51,198 bases of DNA from Planctomycetales bacterium. GTDB taxonomy: Bacteria; Planctomycetota; Planctomycetia; Planctomycetales; Planctomycetaceae. The stretch lies in the NCBI GenBank assembly GCA_028285345.1, contig JANQPT010000005.1:1-51198 (forward strand), in the 5' to 3' direction. The position numbers and the translations under genes are program-made. The notes under the pieces were generated by a model that searched no databases, was not told where the DNA came from, and worked only from the letters and a program-made list of their open reading frames with translations. Positions 26,651 to 35,240 of the stretch are shown here, piece after piece (position 1 is the stretch's first letter; each line of letters starts with the position of its first letter).

Positions 26651-27244
26651 TCAATCGTACACGCGGTCGCGCGCTGCATGCCGGGTCTCGACGAACTTCG
26701 CATAGCGTTCCCGGCACCACTGCCAGGCTTCGTGCGAGCGATTCACGCTCCAATTCAGGCCGGTTAGCAGCTTCTTTCGTGCCCATTCGACCACGCTCGG
26801 ACGTCCAGCCGCCAGCACACGTTCGATTTCCTCAACAGAAAGCCCCCGATCGAGTAACTGATTCTTGAAGTCGCGGTCCTCGAGACGTCGGTCAGCACGA
26901 ATCCCGGACAACGCTCGCAATCCCTGGGCCCACACCCAGCGGCATGCGCTCATGCCCGCCGCGGCGGCCGTCAGCAACGACTGCCACCCGCGCTGGCACA
27001 AACGACCGAGACTGACCCAAAAACCGGGACGTTTCCCCGACCACAGCAATTCCACGTCTTCAGCCGTAATTCCGCGCTCCAGCAAATCGTCCTTAAAGGC
27101 CAACTCAAGTTCCCGCAAGCGAATCTTTCGCCATTGTACGGCAAAGAATCCGGCGCTCACGGTAAGTGCCGTCAAAACCATCCCCGACATGACTGCCACA
27201 AACTCGAGTTGGGCACTGGTGAGCTGTGAAAGTGGATCAAACAT
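26651..27244 (-). CDS. membrane protein with an internally duplicated helical motif
   Basis: 197 residues. One membrane helix near the N-terminus (about 15-37) is followed by a cytoplasmic region that contains the same unit twice: LAFKDDLLERGITAEDVELL (about 49-68) and DRDFKNQLLDRGLSVEEIERVL (about 123-144), each followed by a Gly-Arg-Pro turn and a Trp-rich helix. The unit recalls short helical-hairpin motifs in membrane-anchored regulators, but I cannot name the family. The gene lies 121 bases downstream of the sulfite-reductase gene on the same strand and may be co-transcribed. Function is unknown; the duplication is seen directly. Confidence 0.7.
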   Translation of the reverse strand: MFDPLSQLTSAQLEFVAVMSGMVLTALTVSAGFFAVQWRKIRLRELELAFKDDLLERGITAEDVELLWSGKRPGFWVSLGRLCQRGWQSLLTAAAAGMSACRWVWAQGLRALSGIRADRRLEDRDFKNQLLDRGLSVEEIERVLAAGRPSVVEWARKKLLTGLNWSVNRSHEAWQWCRERYAKFVETRHAARDRVYD

Positions 27245-27365
27245 CGAGCGGCCTCCGTCGTTGCGGGGTTCGGAATCTCGGCATGTCTTCTATTCGCCGG
27301 TTTGATTCCAGTCTTGGCATTTTTCGCCGCGATATCCAGAGGAATCGCTGAAATCGCTGTCGGAT

Positions 27366-29099
27366 TCAGATGAGGCCGGCGGCCTCCGCGAGCTTTTCCT
27401 GTCCCAGGCGATCACAGAAATCACCGAACGATTCGCCCTCGTGACGCTCCTCTTTAAAATGTGCGAGCACCGGCGCGAGTTTCGGCACGATTTCTTCCTT
27501 GGGCACCATGTCGTCATAGATGAACGCCAACCGAGTCCCTTCGGCGTTTCCGCCCAGGAAAAGCGTGTACTTTTCACCGGCCGCCTTTCCGACGAGCCCG
27601 ATATCGGGCGTGTAGGGCCGCGCGCAGCCGTTGGGACATCCGGTCATGTGCAGCGAAATCCGCTCCTCACTCAGATCTTGCCGCGACAACTCCGCTTCGA
27701 GCTCTTCCAGCAGACCGGGCAAGGCCCGTTCCGACTCGGTAACCGCCAGACCGCAGGTCGGCCACGCAGGGCACGCGATCGCGTATCGCCGCAGCGGAGT
27801 CATCTCCTCGGCGGCCTGGATCCCGTGCTCGGACAGCACTCCATTGATCTCATCGCGGTCACCCTCATCGATGTCGCAAAGAATCACGCTCTGCAGCGCT
27901 GTCAATCGCGTGTCCATACCAAAACGATTCAAGAGGGCACGCAAGGCGCTCTTAATCCGCAGATCGCCTTCGTCCTTGATACGGCCGCTGGGAACGTTGA
28001 TCCCCAAAAACCACTTGCCGTCCCCCTGCTCATGCCAGCCGAGATGGTCATCGACGTCGGTCACTTCAACGGGGCGCGGATCCTCAAGCGCGCCGCCGTA
28101 GTATTCCTCGACTTTGGCTTTGAACTTCTCCACTCCCCAATCGGCGATCAAGTACTTCAACCGCGCAACTTTGCGGTCGCTGCGGTTGCCAAAATCGCGC
28201 TGCACCTTGACCACAGCCTCCGCCACGCCGAGCGCCTGATCGGGCGTAACATACGCCATCGGCTTCGAGAGATGGGGAAACGTTTTTTTGGCAGACGGCG
28301 TAACTCCCATGCCGCCGCCCACCAGCACGTTGTAGCCCACAATCTCATCCTGCTCGACGATCGCCAGGAACCCCAAGTCGTGCGTGTGAATGTCGACGCA
28401 ATTGTCCTCCGGCAACGTGATGCACGTCTTGAATTTGCGCGGCAAATAGGTCTTGCCGTAGATTGGTTCCTCCACCGGTACAAACGGCTCGGTCGCATTG
28501 GTTTTCTCGCCGTTTTCGTCGGTCAGCCAGATTTCGTAATAACTGGTCGTCTTCGGTTTGAGGTGCTCAGCGAGCGCATCCGAGAGGGCCTGCATCTGAT
28601 CGTGGACGGGGCTGTTCTTATACGGCGCGGGGCAGCACATCACGTTGCGTTCGACATCGCCGCACGCGCAAAACGTCGTGAGCTGTGATTCATTAATCGC
28701 CCGCACCGTCGACTTCAGATTGTCCTTGATCACGCCATGCAGCTGAAATCCCTGCCGGGTCGTGACCCGGACGGTGCCGTTGCCGTATTTCTCGCACAGG
28801 TCCAATTCGGTCAAAAATTGGGCCGCGGTCACCTTTCCGCCGGGAATCCGCGTGCGAACCATGCAGCTATAGGATTTGCCCTTCCGCGACCCGTCTTCGT
28901 TCTTTTGCCCCCGCAGGTCGCGATCGTCTTGCTGATAGGATCCGTGAAATTTGAGCAATTGCGCCGCGTCGCCGGTGAAGTGATCGACCTCAGCCGCCAA
29001 TTCTTCGGCCAAAGTCCCCCGCAGTTGTCGACTGTCGGATTTGATCCCTTCCAGTTTACTGAGTTTCACCGGCTGATCCGGTGGAGTTTCCGTGGCCAT
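27366..29099 (-). CDS. sulfite/nitrite reductase hemoprotein (siroheme, 4Fe-4S)
   Basis: 577 residues from the ATG at 29099; the frame is open to 29324, but the added 75 residues do not resemble the family and would overlap the divergent pgpA promoter. Two nitrite/sulfite reductase half-repeats are visible (QGFQLHGVIK near 120 and the second near 400). The Cys ligands of the coupled cluster and siroheme lie in ACPAWPTCG (near 441) and TGCPNGC (near 484). The enzyme performs six-electron reduction of sulfite to sulfide (or nitrite to ammonia) with electrons from ferredoxin or a flavoprotein. Residue patterns such as KSYSCMVRTR and MCCPAPY fit the CysI-type sulfite reductase, but nitrite cannot be excluded. 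No cysH or flavoprotein partner is adjacent. Confidence 0.9.
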   Translation of the reverse strand: MATETPPDQPVKLSKLEGIKSDSRQLRGTLAEELAAEVDHFTGDAAQLLKFHGSYQQDDRDLRGQKNEDGSRKGKSYSCMVRTRIPGGKVTAAQFLTELDLCEKYGNGTVRVTTRQGFQLHGVIKDNLKSTVRAINESQLTTFCACGDVERNVMCCPAPYKNSPVHDQMQALSDALAEHLKPKTTSYYEIWLTDENGEKTNATEPFVPVEEPIYGKTYLPRKFKTCITLPEDNCVDIHTHDLGFLAIVEQDEIVGYNVLVGGGMGVTPSAKKTFPHLSKPMAYVTPDQALGVAEAVVKVQRDFGNRSDRKVARLKYLIADWGVEKFKAKVEEYYGGALEDPRPVEVTDVDDHLGWHEQGDGKWFLGINVPSGRIKDEGDLRIKSALRALLNRFGMDTRLTALQSVILCDIDEGDRDEINGVLSEHGIQAAEEMTPLRRYAIACPAWPTCGLAVTESERALPGLLEELEAELSRQDLSEERISLHMTGCPNGCARPYTPDIGLVGKAAGEKYTLFLGGNAEGTRLAFIYDDMVPKEEIVPKLAPVLAHFKEERHEGESFGDFCDRLGQEKLAEAAGLI

Positions 29100-29324
29100 G
29101 AATACCGATTCGACTCCAGTTGATGAACCTTGACCCGTGCGGACAAGCGCCGACGGTTGAAAATGAAAGGCGGCCCGCAGCGCCGCCAAGACTCTGTCAT
29201 CGTGCACTCGGGCGGAAGATTTGAGCGATTTCCCCCGCTCGTGCGACCCCAGTATAATCCGTTGTTCAGAGTTTGAGTAGAGGACACTGTTGAACGTGAG
29301 TTTTGAGAGACAGGGAGTCATCAT

Positions 29325-29810
29325 TTGAGCCGTGCGCTCGACAAAGCCGCTTTCTTACTCGGCACCGGATTCGGAGTCGGGTTGATCCCGTTTGCGCCGG
29401 GAACCTTCGGAACTCTCTGGGGGTTGCCGCTCGCGTGGGGAATTCAGCAACTACCGCTCGCCGCCCAAGCGGCGGTGATTGTGGGAGTATTCCTAGCCGG
29501 TATTCCGATCTGCGGTCGAGCGGCGGCGCTGATGAACAAACCGGACCCCGGAGCGGTCGTTTTTGACGAGATCGCCGCCATGCCGCTTGTGTTTCTGGCC
29601 GTCCCGGTCGATTGGAAGACCGCCTGCCTGGGATTTGTTTGGTTTCGTCTGTTCGACATTTCCAAGCCACCGCCCGTCTCCCGACTGGAGAAACTTCACG
29701 GCGGGCTGGGAATCATGATCGACGACGCAGTCGCCGCGGTTTACGCGGCGATCGCGTTGTGGATTTCGGCGACGTTGTTCGGCCTTGCCACCCGAATCCC
29801 AATTTATTAA
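29325..29810 (+). CDS. pgpA: phosphatidylglycerophosphatase A family protein
   Basis: 161 residues, TTG start at 29325 with CAGGGA 8 bases upstream. Family motifs are clear: GLIPFAPGTFGTLWG near the N-terminus, VFDEIAAMP in the middle, and FRLFDISKPPPV...GGLGIMIDD, which carries the acidic catalytic residues. Several membrane helices alternate with them (about 30-60, 85-110, 138-158). The enzyme removes the phosphate from phosphatidylglycerophosphate to yield phosphatidylglycerol in the inner membrane. It is divergent from the sulfite-reductase gene; a TATAAT at 29253-29258 is a possible -10 without a good -35. Length is normal for the family. Confidence 0.9.
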   Translation: MSRALDKAAFLLGTGFGVGLIPFAPGTFGTLWGLPLAWGIQQLPLAAQAAVIVGVFLAGIPICGRAAALMNKPDPGAVVFDEIAAMPLVFLAVPVDWKTACLGFVWFRLFDISKPPPVSRLEKLHGGLGIMIDDAVAAVYAAIALWISATLFGLATRIPIY

Positions 29811-29975
29811 TCATTTCGTCTGGCGTGGACGTGATCGAGCGGTTATCTAAGGGGCGGATACAAGTAGCAGACGGTGGTAGAAAATCGGACAATCGTCACG
29901 CTGGCGCCAAATCACGGTCTCAAATAACGACATAGGCTGCTCCAACTGAAGCGGTCGCTTTTGGAAAGCAATCGA

Positions 29976-30860
29976 GTGACTGCACACATCATTGACGGCA
30001 AGGCTTTAGCAGAGAAGCTGCGGGCCGCAATTCGTGAGGATGTCGCGTCGTTCGTGGCGGAAACGAACGTGACGCCACACTTGGCGGCCGTGCTGGTCGG
30101 CGATGATCCGGCCAGCGCCATCTACGTCCGCAACAAGGAACGCGCCTGCGAAAAGGCGGGCATCAAGAGCACACTGCACCGCCTCGCCGCCCAAACCACC
30201 GAAGAGGAACTCCTGGATCTCATCGGGCGGCTTAATGCCGATGACCAAGTGCACGGCATCTTAGTTCAATTGCCGCTACCCGATCAGATTACCGAAAAAC
30301 GCATCTTGGACGCCGTGTCGGCCACGAAGGACGTCGACGCGTTTCATCCGGAGAACGTAGGACTGCTCGTGCAGGGACGGCCCCGTTTTCTGCCCTGCAC
30401 GCCGCACGGAATTCAGCAAATGCTGATTCACCACGGGGTGCAAGTCCCCGGCGCACACGCCGTCGTGATCGGCCGCAGCGAAATCGTCGGCAAGCCGATG
30501 GCCAATTTGCTGCTGCAAAAAGGAGAAGCGGCCAACGCCACCGTGACCGTCTGCCACAGCCGAACTAAGCAACTCAAGGAGATCACGCGGCAGGCCGATA
30601 TTCTAGTCGCGGCAATCGGCTTGCCGCGATTCATCAAAGGCGACATGGTCAAGCCGGGCGCGACGGTGATCGATGTCGGCACCAATCGTGTGGAAGACAA
30701 ATTGGTCGGCGACGTCGACTTCGGCCAAGTCAGCGAAGTCGCCGGCGCCATCAGCCCCGTCCCGGGCGGCGTCGGTCCGATGACGATTACCATGTTGCTG
30801 CGAAACACGTTGACGGCAGCGGCGTTGAAAGCGCGCACTCCCGGCGAAGCCGGAGGCTAA
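29976..30860 (+). CDS. folD: bifunctional methylenetetrahydrofolate dehydrogenase/cyclohydrolase FolD
   Basis: 294 residues from GTG 29976, with GGAAAG 7 bases upstream. FolD interconverts 5,10-methylene-, methenyl- and 10-formyl-tetrahydrofolate with NADP. The catalytic Tyr-x-x-x-Lys is in YVRNKERACEKAG, the folate site in VQLPLP, the Rossmann part in VVIGRSEIVGKPM, and the end motif in PGGVGPMT. Length and order are normal up to about residue 285. The last codons (RTPGEAGG) are supplied by a dispersed GC palindrome (30839-30863) and are not part of the FolD fold; the same tail ends the unrelated ASCH protein at 37097. It is followed by glgX after 56 bases and could be co-transcribed. Confidence 0.95.
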   Translation: MTAHIIDGKALAEKLRAAIREDVASFVAETNVTPHLAAVLVGDDPASAIYVRNKERACEKAGIKSTLHRLAAQTTEEELLDLIGRLNADDQVHGILVQLPLPDQITEKRILDAVSATKDVDAFHPENVGLLVQGRPRFLPCTPHGIQQMLIHHGVQVPGAHAVVIGRSEIVGKPMANLLLQKGEAANATVTVCHSRTKQLKEITRQADILVAAIGLPRFIKGDMVKPGATVIDVGTNRVEDKLVGDVDFGQVSEVAGAISPVPGGVGPMTITMLLRNTLTAAALKARTPGEAGG

Positions 30861-30863
30861 CGG
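30839..30863. repeat. dispersed GC palindrome, copy A (end of folD)
   Basis: TCCCGGCGAAGCCGGAGGCT followed by AACGG. It closely matches 37075-37097 in the same orientation and the reverse complement of 14778-14803. It encodes the last residues and stop of folD. Confidence 0.75.
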
Positions 30864-30916
30864 AGTTGGGCGGCCATCGCCGCTGTAATCACGATACTTA
30901 ATCAGGGATGGAAATC

Positions 30917-33073
30917 ATGCCGGTCGACCAAAGCATCCGGGAAAAACTGTTTCAGGTCATCGATTCCAACTTCGCCATTTCCCGCGGCATGCCGATCCCA
31001 CTGGGACCCACGCTGCAGCGACACGGAATCAATTTCGCGGTTTTCTCCAAGCACGCCACGGCCGTGACGCTGGTCTTGTTCGTGCCGGGCGATACCGAAC
31101 CGATCGCCGAATTCCCGCTCGATCCGCACTACAATCGGACCGGCCACGTCTGGCATGCGTTTGTCAGCGGCGTCGACGTCGGCATCCAGTACGGCTATCG
31201 CATGGACGGCCCCCGCGACCACCTGCACAAGTTCGACTACGACCAAGTGCTCCTGGACCCCTATTGCCGCTCAGTGTCTGGCGGATCTCGTTGGGGCTCG
31301 CGGCACGATATCGACCATCATCGCGATCCCCTCACTGAGACCGGTGAAGTCCACGGCCAGCATTCCGTCGTCGTCGACGGGGAGTTTGATTGGGAATTCG
31401 ATCAACCGCTCAATCGCCCGCTGTGGGAGACCATCATCTACGAACTGCACGTCCGCGGCATGACGGTCCACAAAAACTCCGGCGTCAAGAACCGCGGTAC
31501 CTTCGCCGGGCTTATCGAAAAAATCCCCTACCTGAAAGAGTTGGGCATCACGGCGGTCGAGCTTTTGCCGATCAACGAATTCGACGAATCGGGCAACTGG
31601 CGCCGCAACCCGCTCACCGGCGAGCGGCTGTTTGACTATTGGGGATACAACTCGATCGCCTTCTTCGCCGCCAAAGCCGCCTATGCGGCGGACCATAACG
31701 TCGGCGCGGAAGTCAACGAGTTCCGCACTATGGTCAAAGCAATGCACAAAGCGGGCATCGAAGTCATACTCGACATCGTGTTCAATCACACCTCCGAAGG
31801 CGACGAGCGGGGCCAGACGCTCTCGTTCCGCGGCATCGACAATTCGATCTACTACATGGTCGATCCAACGACCGGCCGGCATTACAACTATTCCGGTTGC
31901 GGCAACACCATGAACTGCAATCATCCCGTCGTCCGCGACATGATTTTGGACTCTCTCCGCTATTGGGTCACTGAAATGCATGTTGACGGATTTCGCTTCG
32001 ATTTGGCGTCGATCTTGGGACGCGGGCAAGACGGTTCGGTGCTCCCCAACCCGCCGCTGTTGGAGCGGATCGCCGCCGACCCCGTTCTGGCCAATACCAA
32101 GATTATTGCCGAGGCCTGGGATGCCGGCGGACTGTATCAAGTCGGCAGTTTTCCCTCCTGGGGCCGGTGGGCGGAGTGGAACGGAAAATTTCGCGACGAC
32201 ATCCGCTCATTTGTCAAAAGCGACGCCGGCAAGGTCGCAGCACTGGCGACGCGGCTATCGGGATCGGCGGACCTCTACCAAGGCAGCGGACGCGCCCCCT
32301 ACCACAGCATCAATTTCGTCACCAGCCACGACGGCTTTACGATGCGGGATCTCGTCTCCTACAACGAAAAACGCAACGAGTCCAACGGCGAGCGAGGCGC
32401 CGACGGGGACAACGACAACCACAGTTGGAACTGCGGCGTCGAAGGCCCGACTCGCTCCGAACCAATCGAAAAACTGCGCCAAAAACAGGTCAAGAATCTG
32501 GCGACGTTGCTGATGCTCTCGCACGGAGTCCCGATGATTCTCGCCGGCGACGAATTCGGACGAACGCAGAACGGCAACAATAACGCCTATTGCCAGGATA
32601 ACCCCACGTCCTGGGTCGACTGGCGTCTGGCGGAAAAAAACAGCGAACTGCTGCAGTTCTTCCAGCGGCTCGTTCGCTTCCGCCGGCAGCACACCATCTT
32701 TCAACGACAACAATTCGGCGACGACGGCATCACGATCAGCTGGCACGGCAAACGGCTCAACCAGCCCGATTGGTCATGGGAGTCGCGCAGCCTGGCCATG
32801 CGGTTATCCGAATCCGACGACTTCGAGAACGCCACCGACATCTTCCTGATCGCTCATTCGCACTGGGAGCCGGATAGCTTCGAGCTGCCGGCACTGGCTG
32901 CGGGGCGCCGCTGGTGCCGCTTCGTAGATACCGCGCGCGGCGAGGATTCGATCACCGAACTCGGCTCCGAATACCCGCTATCCGACCAATGCTCGTATCG
33001 CGTCGCCGATCGCTCAACCGTGGTGCTGGTCGCGAAAGAATTCGACGACAAGCCGGTCCCCTCCGCCAACTAA
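30917..33073 (+). CDS. glgX: glycogen debranching enzyme (GlgX / isoamylase type)
   Basis: 718 residues from the ATG at 30917; a slightly earlier ATG at 30908 abuts the AGGG ribosome site and so is less likely. The N-terminal carbohydrate-binding module 48 (about 30-130) precedes a GH13 barrel. Catalytic residues are in VDGFRFDLAS (Asp nucleophile near 363), IIAEAWDAGG (Glu near 397) and FVTSHDGFTM (Asp near 473). The Asn-rich insertion DGDNDNHSWNCGVEGPT is typical of the GlgX/TreX group. The enzyme hydrolyses alpha-1,6 branch linkages of glycogen, usually of short limit-dextrin branches. No glgA, glgB or glgP is adjacent. It ends at a hairpin between convergent genes. Confidence 0.95.
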   Translation: MPVDQSIREKLFQVIDSNFAISRGMPIPLGPTLQRHGINFAVFSKHATAVTLVLFVPGDTEPIAEFPLDPHYNRTGHVWHAFVSGVDVGIQYGYRMDGPRDHLHKFDYDQVLLDPYCRSVSGGSRWGSRHDIDHHRDPLTETGEVHGQHSVVVDGEFDWEFDQPLNRPLWETIIYELHVRGMTVHKNSGVKNRGTFAGLIEKIPYLKELGITAVELLPINEFDESGNWRRNPLTGERLFDYWGYNSIAFFAAKAAYAADHNVGAEVNEFRTMVKAMHKAGIEVILDIVFNHTSEGDERGQTLSFRGIDNSIYYMVDPTTGRHYNYSGCGNTMNCNHPVVRDMILDSLRYWVTEMHVDGFRFDLASILGRGQDGSVLPNPPLLERIAADPVLANTKIIAEAWDAGGLYQVGSFPSWGRWAEWNGKFRDDIRSFVKSDAGKVAALATRLSGSADLYQGSGRAPYHSINFVTSHDGFTMRDLVSYNEKRNESNGERGADGDNDNHSWNCGVEGPTRSEPIEKLRQKQVKNLATLLMLSHGVPMILAGDEFGRTQNGNNNAYCQDNPTSWVDWRLAEKNSELLQFFQRLVRFRRQHTIFQRQQFGDDGITISWHGKRLNQPDWSWESRSLAMRLSESDDFENATDIFLIAHSHWEPDSFELPALAAGRRWCRFVDTARGEDSITELGSEYPLSDQCSYRVADRSTVVLVAKEFDDKPVPSAN

Positions 33074-33080
33074 GCAGGAC

Positions 33081-33123
33081 GCCGAGCCGGTCAGCACCGC
33101 CCCCGGCTCGGCCCGGCGCTTTT
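33081..33123. terminator. bidirectional hairpin between glgX and STAS gene
   Basis: GCCGAGCCGG (33081-33090) pairs perfectly with CCGGCTCGGC (33103-33112) across a 12-base loop, with TTTT at 33120-33123 on the plus strand. The genes on both sides converge here, 7 and 12 bases from the stem. Confidence 0.65.
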
Positions 33124-33124
33124 G

Positions 33125-33481
33125 TCAGGCGCTCGCCTGCCTGAGTGCGCGAAACGACATCACCGCCTCGTCCTGATCGTCGAAGATTTCAATCAGCCGC
33201 TGCATTTTGATCAGATTGAACAGCACGCGGACTTCCTCGGTGATCCCGCACAACTTCAAGTCGCCACCCGCCTGGTCAAGCTGCTGCAAACACGCCAGCA
33301 GCCCGCTCAGTCCGGCGCTGTCGACAAACGTCACTCGGCTCAGGTCCAAGATGACCCGCGTCCGTCCGCCGAGTTGTTTCAGAATGCTCTGTCGTACCAG
33401 CGCCGCGTTGCTGGCGTCCATATACTCTTCGGTGATCGTCAAGACAGCCACGTCGTCTCGGTCTTCCAACAGATTCACCAT
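33125..33481 (-). CDS. STAS-domain anti-anti-sigma factor
   Basis: 118 residues forming one STAS domain. The phosphorylatable Ser is Ser55 in TFVDSAGLSGL, the site used in SpoIIAA/RsbV proteins. Dephosphorylated, such proteins bind the cognate kinase/anti-sigma factor and release its target. The gene begins 3 bases after the stop of the RsbW-like gene; the coupling region TGAGGAATGGTG combines stop, ribosome site and start, so translation is coupled. The last 15 residues (FRALRQASA) are helical. No PP2C phosphatase to reset Ser55 is in the window, so the input arm is elsewhere. Whether the target is a sigma factor or another output (common in planctomycetes) is not known. Confidence 0.92.
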   Translation of the reverse strand: MVNLLEDRDDVAVLTITEEYMDASNAALVRQSILKQLGGRTRVILDLSRVTFVDSAGLSGLLACLQQLDQAGGDLKLCGITEEVRVLFNLIKMQRLIEIFDDQDEAVMSFRALRQASA

Positions 33482-33484
33482 TCC

Positions 33485-34000
33485 TCAACACTCCGTCTTG
33501 GTTCGAGGTTGCCGATTTTTGATCAAGGTCGTCGTACGTCGCGGCTGACACTCGTCGGAGTGCACAATCTCATCCAGGATTTCCTGCATGATGTACAATC
33601 CCAATCCCCCCCGCGTCGACATGTCGACGTCAGGCTCTGCGGCATCCGGCGGGGAGTAGCGGTCTCCCTCGTGGGAAAACTCGATGCTCACTTGGTCGGC
33701 GCGGACTTGCCCGCGCAGACCGATCGTCCGGTCCGATTCGCCCTGATGGGCGTGGCGCATGATATTGCTCGCCGCCTCGGTCGCCGCAAGTTGGACTTCG
33801 GAGGTCGCCGTCGCATCTAGCGCCTGCCCATCCAATTCTTGGCAGACATGACGCACGAATTCGCGCACGCGCGCCAGTTCACCAAGATCACTGGTGACTT
33901 CCAGCTTGGCGTGGGCAACGATGGGCGTCTCTGCAGCCCCGTAAACACCTGCAATCCGTCGCGGGGTGGTACTACGCGATTTCATCAGCTTAGTCCCCAT
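33485..34000 (-). CDS. RsbW-like anti-sigma factor / serine kinase ATPase
   Basis: 171 residues. A GHKL ATPase domain (about 30-150) shows N-box EAASNIMRHAH, a degenerate middle part, and G2-like GGLGLYIM. RsbW/SpoIIAB proteins bind a sigma factor or phosphorylate the Ser of their STAS partner; the adjacent STAS gene at 33125 is the evident partner. The basic, disordered first 30 residues (MKSRSTTPRRIAG) are probably a tail or over-called start; an ATG at 33985 is an alternative. A Glu/Asp-containing G1 equivalent (EFSHEGDRY) is unusual, since the standard DxGxG is not evident, so kinase activity may be reduced. No sigma factor gene is adjacent. Confidence 0.85.
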   Translation of the reverse strand: MGTKLMKSRSTTPRRIAGVYGAAETPIVAHAKLEVTSDLGELARVREFVRHVCQELDGQALDATATSEVQLAATEAASNIMRHAHQGESDRTIGLRGQVRADQVSIEFSHEGDRYSPPDAAEPDVDMSTRGGLGLYIMQEILDEIVHSDECQPRRTTTLIKNRQPRTKTEC

Positions 34001-34288
34001 AGATTAGCGACGGCAGGAAGAGATTATGTAAACAGCCGGGTTTACTTAATCGGAGTTTGCTCTCCTGCCACTCAAAACTACCGCGCAAAAAAGAGGCGGC
34101 CGCCCAAATCCGGTGGCGGTCCGGCATTTCAATCATCACCGCCGCCGCAATTCGGCGGGATCGTTGAAAGCCATAGCATCAGCGATACCGGCAGCAATTC
34201 AGAACTTGCGCTCAACGCAAGATCTCGCCGGCAAAGAATATGCGCAGGACGGCTGGTCTCACCCAGCGGTGAAGGCGGCACAAGCGCT

Positions 34289-34834
34289 TCAATCCGCAGC
34301 GTCGTCAGGCAAGTCATCACCCGATTCGGCAGGCAGACTCTCCCATTCGACCCGCACCTGATTGAGCCCGGTCATGCACAGTTCGAACTCATCACTCAGG
34401 CGTCGCAACACCGGAGCTTCTTCCTGATAGGGTTCCTCGTCGAACGTGCTGGCGATGTAGTACGACCGCTTACCCTGCTGGCAATAATCCAGCAGTTGGT
34501 CGCGGGACTGTGAACCCTGCAGGCGTCCCAGCGCTTCCGGATAGACGCCGGTCCAAAAAAGTGTGAAATCTCCAATATGGCGAAACGCTTCGCGTTGCGG
34601 TTTGGCCTGTCGCGCCTCCGCCTCCTCAAGCATGCCCGCCACGTCGCGGAGGCAGTTCCCTTCCACGTCACGGACCCGGTACAGCGCATCAGTCCGCAGA
34701 AACCGCAGCAGCAATCTGGAGAGATAGTCGATCAGCGGAGGGTCGGCGATTCCCAAGCGAGACTGGAACGTCTGCTCGGTCAGAGCGGCAAATAAACGGC
34801 CCAGGGGTTCCCCCCCACTGATTGGAGCGACCAT
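34289..34834 (-). CDS. conserved-looking hypothetical protein
   Basis: 181 residues with an excellent ribosome site (GAGGAGG) before the ATG at 34834. It is helical throughout, with patterns such as LIDYLSRLLLRFL, LRDVAGMLEEAEAR and HIGDFTLFWTGVYPEAL, and an acidic C-terminus (ESGDDLPDDAAD). No signal peptide, membrane helix or catalytic motif is visible, so it is probably a soluble cytoplasmic protein. I do not recognise a family. It lies alone; the 288-base gap toward the RsbW-like gene (34001-34288) and the 406-base gap upstream hold nothing else I can support. Confidence 0.7.
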   Translation of the reverse strand: MVAPISGGEPLGRLFAALTEQTFQSRLGIADPPLIDYLSRLLLRFLRTDALYRVRDVEGNCLRDVAGMLEEAEARQAKPQREAFRHIGDFTLFWTGVYPEALGRLQGSQSRDQLLDYCQQGKRSYYIASTFDEEPYQEEAPVLRRLSDEFELCMTGLNQVRVEWESLPAESGDDLPDDAAD

Positions 34835-35240
34835 GTTTCCTCCTCTTCTAACGAGACAAAACGCTCCCCAGGATTCTCCTTACAGGATGTCCGGTGTTCC
34901 GCAACTCAGATGTTGGGTGTGACGGAATCTTCGGCGAGACTGCGATTACTGAATTATAGGTGATGTGAAGAGTATGTGCTGGCCGTTCCAGGCCGTTCAA
35001 TCATGAACTTTGCTAAACGGCGTACAACACGAATTCTCTGCATTTTATTCTAACTCAAGATCAACTCCGCACAAAGAGGAATTGCGCAACCTCCTCTCTC
35101 AAAACAGATTGCAGCTAAATCCAATCTGCGCTATGTGTTAGGAATGGCGATCGCGACCCGAATTCGTATATTCTGCCTACCACATCGAGCAGAGGCGACA
35201 ACTGATGCCAGCATTTTGGGCCTGACAGGGAGGGAACGCC
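34835..35240. other. 406-base divergent intergenic region, no gene seen
   Basis: It holds the start regions of the hypothetical gene (minus) and the beta-CASP gene (plus). The sequence is AT-richer than its surroundings, notably 34940-35110. A direct repeat GGCCGTTC occurs at 34981-34999 (ggccgttccaggccgttc). No RNA gene, terminator or clear promoter pair is seen. Confidence 0.35.

Noticed and set aside
27441-28688. 415-residue open frame antisense to the sulfite reductase gene
   Set aside because: Third-position GC of the real gene keeps the opposite strand open; no recognisable domain.
31271-32140. 289-residue open frame antisense to glgX
   Set aside because: GlgX catalytic motifs are encoded on the plus strand over the same bases.
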